The notes beneath the pieces were generated by a model. That model was not told where the DNA came from. It did not search any database and worked only from the letters and a program-made list of their open reading frames with translations. DNA of 64,000 nt from Bigelowiella natans CCMP2755 (lineage: Eukaryota; Cercozoa; Chlorarachniophyceae): positions 1 through 64,000 of the forward strand of contig ADNK01000566.1 in assembly GCA_000320545.1 (NCBI GenBank), in the 5' to 3' direction. Both the position numbers and the translations under genes were made by a program. How positions within the stretch are numbered: position 1 is the first letter of the stretch; every line of letters begins with the position of its first letter. This document shows, piece after piece, positions 52,001 to 63,229 of the stretch.

Positions 52001-55000
52001 TAGCTTACAGATACGATAACCCCTTTTCCCGGGGCCCACTTCGAGATTGTAGTGCATGTTTCCATTCCCATCACCTCCATGCCAACTGCCGTAGCCCTCG
52101 TGACAGTAAGGCCAGTGATCGGCCTTCGAATATGAATTATAACGTGTCTTTACTTGGAAGTGTTTTTTTAGGTATTGAAAGGCCATTCCAAAGCATTCTT
52201 GGATCGAAGTCACAACGGAATAGCCGCTTGGACAGTCAGCACTCTCCGAAGATGTTTGGATGTACTGAGAAAAATACATAAGGGGATTTTGGGGAAGACT
52301 CAATTTAAAAAAGATGCAGACGAGTGAAGAAATAGAAAGCCATTCTGATATTTGTTGTATAAAAGGAAGCTCATTCTAAAAAGCAAATACTAGGAATCGA
52401 GAAGAAATGAAATTATGGATGGATTTTATATCTTGAATAACCGGTTGTTGGGGAGGGGCGATCGTTGGATTTTTTGTCACCGCCATCGTCGCTAGTTTAC
52501 AGATTCGGTAGCCCCTCTTCCCTCCGCTATTCGCCAGATCGCTAAAATATATATTTCCATTGCCAGCTGTACCCCCATACCCTTCATAACAATATGGCCA
52601 GTGGTTTTCGTCCGGGCTTATCCCTGTCCATCTCTGGTTCACATGGCCTTCAAGTTTCAGGTATTCGAATGCCTTCCCGTAGCACTCCTCAAAACTTGTC
52701 ACAACCACGTAGCCTGATGGACAATCGCTGCTTTCGTGTTGGGTTTGCACATAGAGCTGGAGATAACATCCGTCCCGAAGGGGCATCAATTATGGATAGG
52801 ATAGAAAGAATAATTAAATGATGCAAGAGATAAAAATAATTCTGAGTTGTCTCTCAGCTTTAATTCCCTTATTAGTAAAGAACAAAATGATTCAATAGAA
52901 ATATGTTGGTTTGCAGCTGTACAAGACTAAGAATGAGTCCGTGGGACGATAATTTAGGGGGGTAGATGGGGGAGGGGGAGGGGGGAGGAGACTGCTATCT
53001 GAGCTTGTCGGAAAAAAAGAAGTCTGTAGCTTTAACTAGTGAATATCGATTATCTCAGCGATGCTACATTTATTTGTCTCGGCAACTCATACCTTGGTCT
53101 GCACTGTGGGAAGAGAAGTCGGTGATGTAGTCATTGTTGGTGCAGAGGTTCGTAACGAGGTCTGATCACAGTAGTAAGTAAGTTAGGAATGAAAGGAGGC
53201 CATTGCCTAAAACGAAAGACAATAAGATTTACCTCCGCACAATAGTCGCCCTGAGTCCCCTTTCCATACAGGAACTGGACCTCGTCGTCCCGCAGTGCGC
53301 GGCGGTAGATGCTCAGCGCATGAATTGCACCCGAAAGTTTGGAGTGACTGGAATCTTGCGACCATCCAAGGTAGTTACTTGTTACCAGTTGTCGGCTGAT
53401 CTTCGGAACACCGCAAGAACGCTTAGCAGCCAGCTTGCCGTTGATATAGATCATTTGCACAGAAGCGTGCTCCCTGTAAATGTACAATGTGGCAAAATGG
53501 AAGACCTCGCCCGGGTATATGTACTGTGGCGCTGGTAATAATCCCCCTGCAGAACCTGTCGCCGAAGCAGCTGAGTGGCTGAAGCCCACATGTGGGTAGC
53601 CTTTAACTTGACCAAAGAAAAAGTTGGTGGAAGAACCAACTCCGAAATCAAAAATCCTCTGCCAAGTTTTACCAGAAAATTGGTCGAAGCGAGCCCATCC
53701 AGTGATCGTGAAATCCTCCCCCCCCAGTTCCACACTGGCGAGCGAGGCGAACCCGAATCCGTAGAATTGAAGGCCGGTACCAATTTGACAGGTAAGCCCA
53801 TGCAGTGTTGCATCCATACTACCATATTTATCTGTCAACGTACAATTCTTAAAGCAAATGTGGTTTGAAGGTAGAGAACTATGACCCAGTCCCAGGCCTG
53901 ATATATTATATAGTGAAGACGATGAACTTTTAATAATTGAAAGTCTTGTTGAACTCTAGAGCTTTAAAAATAGCAACAGGCAATTATGATTAAAAAAAAA
54001 AAACGAATGAAGATTTTAGAATGAATTGGTATATACATCGCCATCACGCTATTATTTTATCCGCGTCAGGAGCAGAATGGTGGTTTATTTACACCTTGCC
54101 TACTCATGCTATTTCACAATTTTCAAATATCTCCTCTACACCTGTTGGCGATTTCGTAGCAATTCTTGAAGTATCTGGTTGTCCTGCTGGCAATTGCTGG
54201 CATCGAAAGTAGGCTTCCGCCCCAGGTTGTGAATCTGGCGACAGGTCTGTGCCTCGGTAGCAAGTGAAACAACCACCATATGCGTCTCTGCTGAATGCTA
54301 TGCAAAGTGGGTCGCCAGAGCAAACATCTGCGCACTCCTGAGCACTGTTGGTATTCTTCATCATTTGGCATCCAGTGAAAATACCACTATGGCTTAAATT
54401 GTAGCCGGAAACCTTTGTGCCGTCGCACGGCACAATGGTTGGAGCAGCGGTAGGTGATATCGGCGCCTGGGTTCCTGTGATCTTTGAAATATTAAACACC
54501 AACATATCGGCAACAATACTAATGTTAATATGCTCAGAGAAATGACCCATGCAGCTTATCCATGTCTTCCCTTGAGTTTCCCTCCTATTTCTCATCACCC
54601 CGAGCATACATCATACGTAAAATGGCACTAACTACCTCAGCACATCGGTCGTGGTAGCCTTCCCCCCTTCTATACAACTGTTGAATCTCATCAGAAGACA
54701 GAATGCGATCGTAAATACTGAATGCATGGATGGTTCCCTGAAAGTTTGAGGCACCAGGAATTGTAGACTTGCCGAAAAAATGATGGGCTCGCTTGAGACG
54801 AGAGATTGGCATATTACCACAGCTGTTAACCATCACTAAGGTTCCATCAATATACATGCGTGCTTCTGCACTCCCAGAGTACTCCCAAGTGACTGCGAAG
54901 TGGAAGATAACGTTGTCCAATAAAGACGCTTCGCCACTTGTGACATATGAGTCAAAGTGCAGATGCTTGCTCAATATTTTCACTGATCTCTTAGAATCAT

Positions 55001-55506
55001 CCTGGGTCAGCGTCAAATACCGTTGTGGATCACTGTATTCTGAATAACCGAAGTCGAAGATCCTTTGGTCCTTACCCGAAAATGAAGAAAAACTTGCCCA
55101 GCCAACAAATGTTAAATCTGTGCCGCCTAGGGGGACTGACTTGGCTTCCGCATACTTTGGCGTGCCGTCGAAGCTTAGCCCGCTTCCATTAGTGCATGTG
55201 AGACCTCCATGTAGCATTGTCACATGCATTTCTCCATACTTGTCATTTAATTGACATTTATCGAAGCAGAGGTGGTGAATTGGCCTCGAATGGGAGAAAC
55301 CTAAATATTTTTCGAACATTTATACATTTCTGAAGAGAACAGGGGAACACCTCGTAGTGGATATATGACCTGGCATCAGCAGCACGGTTAGAAAGAACAC
55401 TGAAAACTGCTGGCCGCCCATCTTCATCATCTTGGCGGTAGGTCCAAGGATGGGGGTCAAACCGCAAATGGATTCTGGGTAGATCTAATCCAGAAATTGC
55501 AGGCAC
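46079..55506 (-). CDS. Polycystin-1/REJ-like receptor: LamG-PAN-LamG-Cys repeats-REJ-GPS-TM-PDZ
   Basis: Large surface protein, N-terminus unresolved because the open frame at 55506 lacks an ATG. Domains in order: LamG-like (about 55310-54640, LCFDKCQLNDKYGEM); PAN/Apple (54465-54140, six Cys between CDGTKVSG and FRCQQ); second LamG-like (53870-53235, ICFKNCTLTDKYGSM); S/T/P linker; two related Cys-rich domains (52765-52490 and 52270-52015, CPSGY...HWPYC.EGYG...RGYRICKL); an SLSPTESP repeat linker; REJ/PKD-like region (51503-48590); GAIN/GPS with CQFWSNEHRSWDSEG and CLSHHLTSFSV, keeping the HLT cleavage triplet. About six TMs follow, from NPLTLFLLVFITFFALTFF. Next come KHTWTSIVA and an acidic loop, then a PDZ domain (GFEYRSCRISNVEE...GWRVFKVEGEPV). 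It ends SSSIEC. Reading frames on either side of 48560 differ. It probably binds extracellular ligands or cells. Polycystin-1 kinship is inferred. Confidence 0.78.
51755..52010 (-). repeat. Coding S/T/P tandem repeats in the receptor linker
   Basis: Encodes near-identical SLSPTESPSLSPTT-type units of about 14 residues and looser SPT units. A 20-base stretch repeats exactly at about 51861 and 51912. Likely an extended, glycosylated stalk. Confidence 0.8.
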
Positions 55507-56098
55507 AAAAGTGCGTAAATCGCTTTAGATCGTCTAGTAATCAATTAAATTGGGAGTTACGAAATAACGTTATGCGCTTTATCACCGTAGTCAATGACAC
55601 GAGATTTTCCCCGATTTTTGACACATTTTTGGGCTCGATTTTGAAAACGCCCTATCAGTTGGTTTGAGAGTCCAATTGAACGCCTTAACTACAGCAGCAA
55701 TAACTTTAAGAATAGTGGTTTAGATAGTTCCATTAAGCGATAGTGCCATAACATTATTGAATCGGATTCTGTGGTCAACTACAGCTTGTAGCTTGTTCGC
55801 GAATTTTAATTAATTAATAATTAATTATATAATTAGTTGCGCTCTTGGCAATTATGTTGGAAGTTGCATGTCTGTGTGGCGGAATCTTTGTTGTAGATCT
55901 ACGATCTTGATCTAGATCTTTACTGTACTCCTGGAATTTCGTAAATGTCCATTGCCCCTTCAAAACGACATGGCCGTATATTTGCGACATGGTAAATGCA
56001 TTGTCGCTTGTAAAAAAAGGATCGCATACATGATAATGCGAAATGCGATTCGCTCGCAGTGAAAAGCCGACATTCCGAAGCCGATAAACAGAAACCCA
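55507..56098. other. Divergent intergenic region
   Basis: Holds the promoters of the receptor gene (minus) and the FAD oxidoreductase (plus), and probably the missing first exon of the receptor. An AT-rich TTAATTAATTAATAATTAA-like patch lies near 55807-55832. No microsatellite is present. Confidence 0.45.
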
Positions 56099-57760
56099 AT
56101 GCCAGGGCGACGGCGGCGAAGAAAGAAGAATGGTTCCAAGACCACTGAGTCTCAGCAAAAGGGAGCCATACGAGGGAATGCACCGCGCGTAACATTGGAT
56201 GAGTCGAAAGTATATGAAGTCGCAATTGTTGGGGCCGGGCCATGCTCCCTTGCATGCGCCAGCGCATTGTTAGAGTCGACTGTTCAGTCGTCCCTTCAAT
56301 ATGACCACACAGCAAAGAATCGAAAAGGTAAGCTGAAATCACCGCTTCGGAAGGAAGATATCTGTATAATCGATGCGAGTGGCGAATCGTGGATGGCACG
56401 TTGGAAAAGTCAATTTACGATGTTGAAGGTGCCGAGGTTAAGAAGCATTATGACCCACCATCCTGACTCCTTTAGCGAGGATTCACTCATCGAGTACGCT
56501 ATATTAAAGAAAAATTTCTCAAATCTAGAAAGTTGCGGTGAAGCAATAAATGGTCTATTTAAAGAAGGCTCTTCTCGACGTCTTAGGAGGAATGCCAAGC
56601 GTACAGTCAGCCGTATTCGTCCTGTAAACAATGCAACACGATACCGATTCATTCGCCCTTCTACTTCGTTGTACAACGACTTTTGTGATAGTATTGTAGA
56701 TAAGCTTCAACTAGAAAATATGGTTATAAAGGGAACTGTCACAGACGTGCAAACGTGCTGCAAAGACAATGATAACGAAGAGACAACCGACGTTTCGGAG
56801 GACTCAAAGACTATTCTGAGAGTTACCTTGAAAAGTGGAGCAAGCGTTCTTGCAAGAAGCGTGGTATTAGCAGTGGGAAATACGTGTATACCCCGAATCC
56901 CTCTTTGGGCTAGACCATGCAGAAACTCAGCAGATGCTGCTGTTCATTGTGTGAATACGGGGAAGATCCAACCATCGGCGGCTGGGCTTTGCGAGCACAC
57001 ATGGGAAATCGCTCCTAAGGGCATGAAGTACATCTCGAATAAGGTACGAGGGAGGCGCGTTCTTGTGGTAGGGGGCGGTCTCACCGCGGTACAATCTTCA
57101 CAAATGTGTGCAAACGCTGGTGCGAGGCGTGTGGTTATGATGTCGCGTAGAACTATTGCGCAACGTGATTTTGACGTCCCCGTCTCATGGTTTGGCGCCA
57201 CAAGCAACGCAGAAATGTGCGCGTTTTGGCAGACAGAAGACGCTGAGACTCGGTATTCTATCGTCAAATCGGTGAGGGGCAAGCCTACAGTTCCGAATAT
57301 TGTCTGGAGAGAGTTTGTTTCCGACATTGAGACGAAAAGATGTATTCATCTGATGGAGGGATTCCATGTGACGGAGGCCAGTTGGAACGCATCGGCAAAG
57401 TGCTGGAATGTGGTGCATCAGGAAAGCCCTAGCTCAGATGGTCCGTCTGTTGAGGAGGCCAAATCGAGAACTATGGAATTCGACTACATCCTTCTGGCCA
57501 CGGGGGCAGTCATGTCTGCGAAGGAACATCCCCTCTTGGGGAAAATTTACGCACACTCAAAACCAGAGGGCGATGTGAATGGTTTCCCCGTTCTAAGTGA
57601 AGAGCTTCGCTGGAATGAAACCGACATGCAGAATCTTTTTGTTACTGGAGGGTATGCAGCGCTGCAGCTTGGGCCAGTGGCTGCCACACTAGCAGGAGCT
57701 CGCAAGGGGGCCCTGATCCTTCGTGATGCCATATTTAGCCAGATTAAGCGTTCTAAGTAG
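56099..57760 (+). CDS. FAD/NAD(P)-binding oxidoreductase, N-monooxygenase-like, intronless
   Basis: A single uninterrupted frame of 553 residues. After a basic N-terminus (MPGRRRRRKKNGSK) comes an FAD-binding Rossmann motif at residues 41-56 (VAIVGAGPCSLACASA). Next is a segment near residue 105 (FTMLKVPRLRSIMTHHPDSF) like that in lysine/ornithine N-monooxygenase relatives, where an aromatic-rich strand precedes a HPD turn. A second dinucleotide motif lies near residue 317 (VLVVGGGLTAVQSS), presumed to bind NAD(P)H, and an ATG-type motif near residue 461 (YILLATGAVMS). It resembles flavin monooxygenase or OSGIN-like proteins, and the substrate cannot be told. No signal peptide is seen. The lack of introns is unusual beside its neighbours and could reflect transfer or retrocopying. 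Confidence 0.85.
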   Translation: MPGRRRRRKKNGSKTTESQQKGAIRGNAPRVTLDESKVYEVAIVGAGPCSLACASALLESTVQSSLQYDHTAKNRKGKLKSPLRKEDICIIDASGESWMARWKSQFTMLKVPRLRSIMTHHPDSFSEDSLIEYAILKKNFSNLESCGEAINGLFKEGSSRRLRRNAKRTVSRIRPVNNATRYRFIRPSTSLYNDFCDSIVDKLQLENMVIKGTVTDVQTCCKDNDNEETTDVSEDSKTILRVTLKSGASVLARSVVLAVGNTCIPRIPLWARPCRNSADAAVHCVNTGKIQPSAAGLCEHTWEIAPKGMKYISNKVRGRRVLVVGGGLTAVQSSQMCANAGARRVVMMSRRTIAQRDFDVPVSWFGATSNAEMCAFWQTEDAETRYSIVKSVRGKPTVPNIVWREFVSDIETKRCIHLMEGFHVTEASWNASAKCWNVVHQESPSSDGPSVEEAKSRTMEFDYILLATGAVMSAKEHPLLGKIYAHSKPEGDVNGFPVLSEELRWNETDMQNLFVTGGYAALQLGPVAATLAGARKGALILRDAIFSQIKRSK

Positions 57761-59358
57761 CATTTAGTTGATGAATTCACTGCAACATCAAAGACATAAT
57801 CATTGCGATTACACTCTTTGCTATGGCTCAAAAAGATCAAATAGATGAATGACTAACTCTACAGCAGTGAAGCACTGTACGGCAAGTGCTATCATTCATG
57901 CATACTCGACAAATTCCATCATTCTGTAGACTGTATGTTGGTTGCCTGCAATGCAATGATACACACGTACCTTATTATTGTATCATTTATATGTGTCATA
58001 TTATTTTTGCTGTTTTCATGATTTGGCTACTCACTTATACATGGCGACTACGCGATTGCACCTGCTACATAACAATGCATGACAGCCCTGCAGGCACTTG
58101 CAAATGTGGCTGGATTGAGCAGGCTGTGTAAGCTACATGCTACGGCTAGGTACATCTAGCTATGTGCTACTAGACTAGCTAGTAAAATGTGCAATGTCTA
58201 CATGCAATAAGTGACTAATAAATAATGCAGGGCCTGTGCGTGACTAGGTGGCCCGCACACAACACAATGTGCAGCGGTTCACCGTACCATGCGACGGCAA
58301 GCAGCATTATCAAGCTGCCATACCTGCTTTTGCCAGCATGCTAGCATGCAGCACACAATTGCACAACACGACCGACCGCTGTAGCCGCCGCTTTGCATAG
58401 CTACATTAGGATGACGCGCTGCCATGCGCGCTGTTCGGCATGCGCGAATTAGAGAACATGCTTTCGCATGCATGAAACACATTACATGTCGATGGACAAA
58501 CATACGTGCACAGCATCATACAAGCGCTGTGCGGCCCGCTAAATTGCACGGCTACAATTAGGATGATGCAACCATTGAAATGTAGAGAAAAGATTTACGA
58601 TGTATGATCAATGCAAAACATCCGTCTCTGCATACGATGTAGCTACATTAGGATGACCATTGAAAAAATTTGAACATTTCATCACATCCGTCTCACATCT
58701 GTCTCATATCATCATGATGACAATGAAAATATACAATTATTTCATTGCATCCGATCCGTCTGCTCATACCTGCCGCATGAGATAACATGCATGATCGGAG
58801 GCAACTAAGCAGACATAGCTTAATCGCTGTAACCACAGCTTTGCACAGCTACATTATATTAGGATGACAATAATTGAAAAAGTGTAAGTATTTCATAACA
58901 CCCGTATCATGCCTGCCGCATGCATGGCACAACATAAGTTCTGTAGCCGCTGCCTTACATAGCTACACTAGGATGACCTTTGAAAAGATCTAACCATTTC
59001 ATTATATACATCCGTCTCATACCTGCCGCATGCATAAATGTTAAGTAATGGGTGTATGTATCAGGTATGTGTGACACAACCATATATTTCTGCGTCTCTG
59101 TAGCTATTGGACTGAGCATAACTAAAGCGCTCTGGCCGCTGCTATGCAACGCTACGTTAGGGTGAGGATTGAAAATTTTAATAATTCATTACATCTGTCG
59201 CATAGCTATTGACTTCTTTGGTAGTTCCATATACACAATTTCATGAAATTATTCATTGTACGTATAAAGATTTATTTCTCATTTCTCATTTTTATGCCTA
59301 TGCGATGGCGGATCAGTTCATTAAATTTATGTATATCCCACATTCATTTTGCCAGTAC
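57761..59358. other. Convergent intergenic spacer, 1.6 kb, palindromes and tandem repeat
   Basis: No credible gene. It is dense in TGCATG, GCATGC and GCTAGC words (57895-58480) and then carries a degenerate repeat array from about 58378 to 59210. Confidence 0.7.
58378..59210. repeat. Degenerate tandem repeat, core GCTACATTAGGATGAC
   Basis: About six copies of a diverged unit begin near 58378, 58550, 58640, 58826, 58941 and 59129. The fuller units read, in order, a GTAGCCGCTGCTTTGCATAG-like lead, the core GCTACATTAGGATGAC, then ATTGAAAA, a TTTCATTACATCCGTC-like block and CATACCTGCCGCATGCATG. Spacing is irregular (about 90-190 bases). All copies have the same orientation. Confidence 0.75.
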
Positions 59359-62300
59359 CTAAGCAATCGCCTCCTTAAACTTTTCCGTTATGACCTGATC
59401 CAGCCTCTCACTAAGTGTAACACGAATAAGATCGTGGTCTGAGACCTTCTTCATCCCTCTTCGGTAGTTGCTCTTCAGGGCCGTTGGAAGAGGTAGCACT
59501 TGCTGTTGAATGACGGCTCTGCTTCTATCTAAAGATTGGTTGTAGCTGCAAAAATCATAGCCTTCGCCGCCGGAGGACGTAATCATTCCTGAAGGAATTG
59601 GAATTTTGTTCAAAAGTATATTAGGGTAAGGAAAAACATATTTCCATGAATAATACATTTATATGTATATGCACCTATTTATATTATCTCTTAAAACAGT
59701 AGAGCTGATGACACTAAATGCGTGACTAAATGCGTGAATATCCCAAAGTGACACGCTCGTATTAAGAATTCGTGTTGGCAATGAAGCTGTCGTGTCACCG
59801 ACCTTCTCTCCCAGTGACCCCCCAGTCGCTCGGAGGGCTCGGGCGGTGGTTCCAATCGCCAACAACAAGGTGCGGGGCCGCAAGCTTATTCTCTCCGGCG
59901 ATCGTGAAAGGCAATTTCCCTTTGTTGCCCACCGCCGCAATGAGCGCACTCTGGTAATGTTTGAAAAAACCATTTGACTGAGCCACCTGCTGACGTGCCT
60001 TGGTCTTTGGGGGCATATGGACGCTGGTGAGAGCGATCCTGCGCAAGTTTGTGCTCTGAAAGCGGTTGTCGGCGATTACGACAGTGAGCGGAGGATAGTC
60101 CATCTTTGTGTAACTGTCGCTCAGCTGGTCGAATCGCAACGTCCCGTCGGCCTCGCAGTGCACGTCATCATCCTCAAAAACGCAGATCACGTGATGCTCT
60201 GCGTTGTGGTCGTTTCCAGGACAGTGGTAGAAGCTAAGATATTACCAGCATTACGCTCTATGATGGTGATTAGAATGATGATGATGATGATGATGATGAT
60301 GATCGTGTTCTTTACTACTCAGGATAGCTAGCACAAATCAACATAAAGAAACACCGTGAGGGCAAAAGGTAGACAGGGGCAAAATACAGAGTAAGCTGTC
60401 AACACAAATACACACATTCATGCACACCTATACTGGCCCTTCTCGAACCGTAGAACACGAGGGGAGCGTCTCAGCTTCTTAGCTGCGAAAATCTCCCTAG
60501 CAGCCTTCTTGCCCAGCTCGTTGATTCCGTCAACAAATGCCTTCACGACATCCAGACTACCGTGGTTCACCTCCTGGAATACGAGTGCATCTGGGGCTTC
60601 TTCGGCCAGGTCTGCTTGGATGTTGCACTTTGCCGACTCCAACTTGCGCTCCTTCGTGCGCTTAAGCCATGTCGCGTGATGGAGATTCCAAGAAATTATC
60701 ATGAATTTGTGCGGCTGTAGAAAGCTGGAAGCCCTGCTATGTTTAGAAGTGGTAGTGACGTCGACTATTTGCGGGCCAAGGGCTTTATGCTTCTGGTCCC
60801 GCTTTTTACTTGTCGAGCCTGTGCACTTTCCAGGCTTCGCGAAGATTTAGCCAGCACGTATTATATAACCAAAAATTACACTCAATGGAGAACGTTGAGA
60901 GCAATCAGAAAGCTTTCAGCTATTTTGAGATGTGAAGGAAAAGAGAGAGAGGGGGGGGGGGAGGGGGGGGAGGGAACGAGGAAAACACTGAAGGGAAACA
61001 AACCAAAGAGACGGCTAGGGAATCACCTTATGTTTCTCCTCTTTCTCCCTTTTCTCGTCTTTATCGACATCAGTGCTCTCTATAATATTTTCCTCCTCCT
61101 CCAGCATGTTCATTTCTAACCGTACTAACAGGTTAATAGCCTCTTTCCTTAGACGAGGACATTTTCTCGGCGGGTGGGTAGATGTAGGCAGCATCATCTT
61201 GCCGTCCAGCATACTGTACTTGCCGATCTTGGCGCGAAGTTCCGCCATTTTTTGCTTCTGGTATGTTTCCATTAGACTTAGTATCTGTACGAGTTCGGCT
61301 TTGAGAACACGCCGCCGGTGTTTGAGAATCGAGAATCCTTTCGATTCCAACACGTCGATGAGTTCGTTCCTTTTCAGCTTGTCATAATCTCCTTTCGCTT
61401 CTTTCTCCTTCTTATCAGTTATGTCATCGCTGTCGTCGCCTTTGATTTTCCCTTTACTTTCTTTTTTGCTCTTGATGTCGTGCAGGATGCATTGGTCTAC
61501 CAGGTCTTTCTTCAGCCCGGTAGTGGAACCACCTAAATCAATGGTCAGCAATGATGATTATAATTATGTGACAGGGAGAGGGGGGGGGGGAGGGGGGGGA
61601 TTGTCAATCTGTTTCTAAGATGTGCAGTGACAGAGAAATAGCATAAAAGCAGTACAGCTTTGAACAAATGATATCCGTGATTCTTGTGTAGTTCGTAACC
61701 TTGAGAGCGGATCCGGCTTTTCAGTTCGTTACAATTCATGGCAAGGTATCTGTCAAATTGAACCAGCCTTTCGATATAATCTTTCTTCCTTGTAAGGCCC
61801 TGTTAGTGTAAATGTGATAGATGCTCAAAAATGGAAGCTGGCATGAATCATAACAATTCATCTCCAATAACACATACGCTTCTTCTTCTTCTTCCCATAT
61901 AATTGGATTAATTAGTTGCCTCTCACTTGCTTTGTTCGCTCTCACCTTTGCCAAAATTGCTCTTTTGGATATTTCCTCCTTTAACTTTTGAACCGTCAAT
62001 CCGTCATATATGCAGGCCTTGCTTCTCTCTATTTGCAACGGTTTGCCACTGTCGCCCTCAGACGCCTTCTCCTTTTTCTTCTTCTTTTTCTTAACTTCTC
62101 CAGCACTGCTTTTAGGCTTAGACTTTGAACTACTTTTGTTTTGTGGTTGCCCCGTTTCTGCTTTCACCTTCTTATCTGCGTCGGACTTCCTCCCTTGAGT
62201 GTCACTAGAATTCTTAGAAGTGCTGGAACTCTGCTTCGATTTTTTCTTGGTCTCATATTTATTTGCTTTCTTTGAGGCGTCGTGATCCTGAGAAGGTATA

Positions 62301-62713
62301 GTCTTCTTCCCGCTGCGACCATGCTGGAGCAGGAAGTTAATCAAATCAATCCTTTTTCTGCTCTTAAATGTTGATCCTAAGGATTGTAGGAGGAAGCTAA
62401 GGACCCCGAAATATCAAATATAGTGATGGACATGAACGACCTATCTTTGTTATTTTTTCACGAAGCTCTTGTAATTTCTGGTTCTGGAGGGCTTCGTATT
62501 CATTTATGACACATATGTAGCTGTTCTTCGATGTGAGACCCTTTTGTTATAGAATGATAGACAGGGTGTAACTTCAACTATGTACACATGAGAGAGAGGG
62601 GTATGGACCTTGACTTTGATCTCGCGTTTCTCGACCTCCTCTTTCAACTGCTTAAGCGTCATTTCACCAACGTTGGGAGTTTTATCAGCAGAAGTTTTCG
62701 AACGTGGAGGCAT
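59359..62713 (-). CDS. Four-SAP-repeat protein fused to an endonuclease/exonuclease/phosphatase domain
   Basis: Seven exons join with consistent phases into 691 residues: 62713-62609, 62362-61946, 61799-61700, 61532-61027, 60714-60428, 60233-59803, 59588-59359. The start is MPPRSKTSADKTPNVGEM. SAP-like helix pairs, expected to bind DNA, are MTLKQLKEEVEKREIKVK/SRKRIDLINFLLQHG, LTVQKLKEEISKRAILAK/KKDYIERLVQF, CNELKSRIRSQGGSTTGL/KKDLVDQCI and DKLKRNELIDVLESKGF/LKAELVQIL. A Lys/Ser linker lies between the first two. The EEP part has MIISWNLHHATW, ALVFQEVN, LTSVHMPP, VVGDWNHRP and VSDHDLI, giving the N, E, H, D/N and DH catalytic set. The last SAP exon ends at a GTGATT donor, or at a stop 12 bases later. 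If that stop is used, two genes exist and the EEP gene would start at 60702. Confidence 0.68.
60275..60302. repeat. (ATG)n microsatellite
   Basis: Short ATG/GAT run in the intron between the two main EEP exons, one of the very few microsatellites in the right third of the window. Confidence 0.85.
60950..60974. repeat. G-rich tract in the SAP-EEP intron
   Basis: Runs of eight or more G broken by A, in the proposed intron joining the SAP and EEP parts. A similar G-rich run lies at 61577-61602 in the intron before SAP exon 4. Confidence 0.8.
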
Positions 62714-63229
62714 ATTTCAAACACCCTCCCCTCGAGCTCGGGGGGGTGTATCCTAGAGGGTGATTGTGCCGCTAAGCCATATAAGGTTTGGGGTTATTGT
62801 CGCTACAAAGGGCCTGTGAAATAAGATAATTTTTAGCCCGTTAAACATCCTACAGGATTTGATATTATGAGAACGATGAACTTCTCCTTCTTCGACAAAT
62901 GTTCAGTCTCACGCTGGGCAATATTTAGCTCCGCCGATATCCTACTCGGAGAGAAAAGGCGATGAATGGTCGCTCCAGCTACAAAGGAGCGGTTTTTGTA
63001 GGTTTCATTTATTTGTTTCTTTTTGTTCCTATTAAACATGAAAACATTTGATTTGGGTTCTGCGACATGGATAATGACAAGTTTTTATTTAGAAGCAGTT
63101 CTAATTTAGATAAATTTGCGAAAGGCAACAGCCGCCTGTCGTCAGAAGAACAATTCCAATTCAGATTCTAGTCAGTCAGGAGGGACCGACCACCTACCTG
63201 TCGGTATCGCAACGGGGGGGAGTCGAAGG
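62714..63229. other. Divergent region between SAP-EEP and SH3b genes
   Basis: Presumed promoters of both genes. An open frame without ATG runs from 63116 into the SH3b gene, so part of this may be its 5' exon or UTR. Confidence 0.4.

Noticed and set aside
57886-58503. Small open frames rich in Cys and His
   Set aside because: They arise from TGCATG-type words in the convergent spacer and have no protein-like pattern.
58378-59210. CRISPR array
   Set aside because: Units are diverged, spacing is irregular, and the host is eukaryotic with spliced genes.
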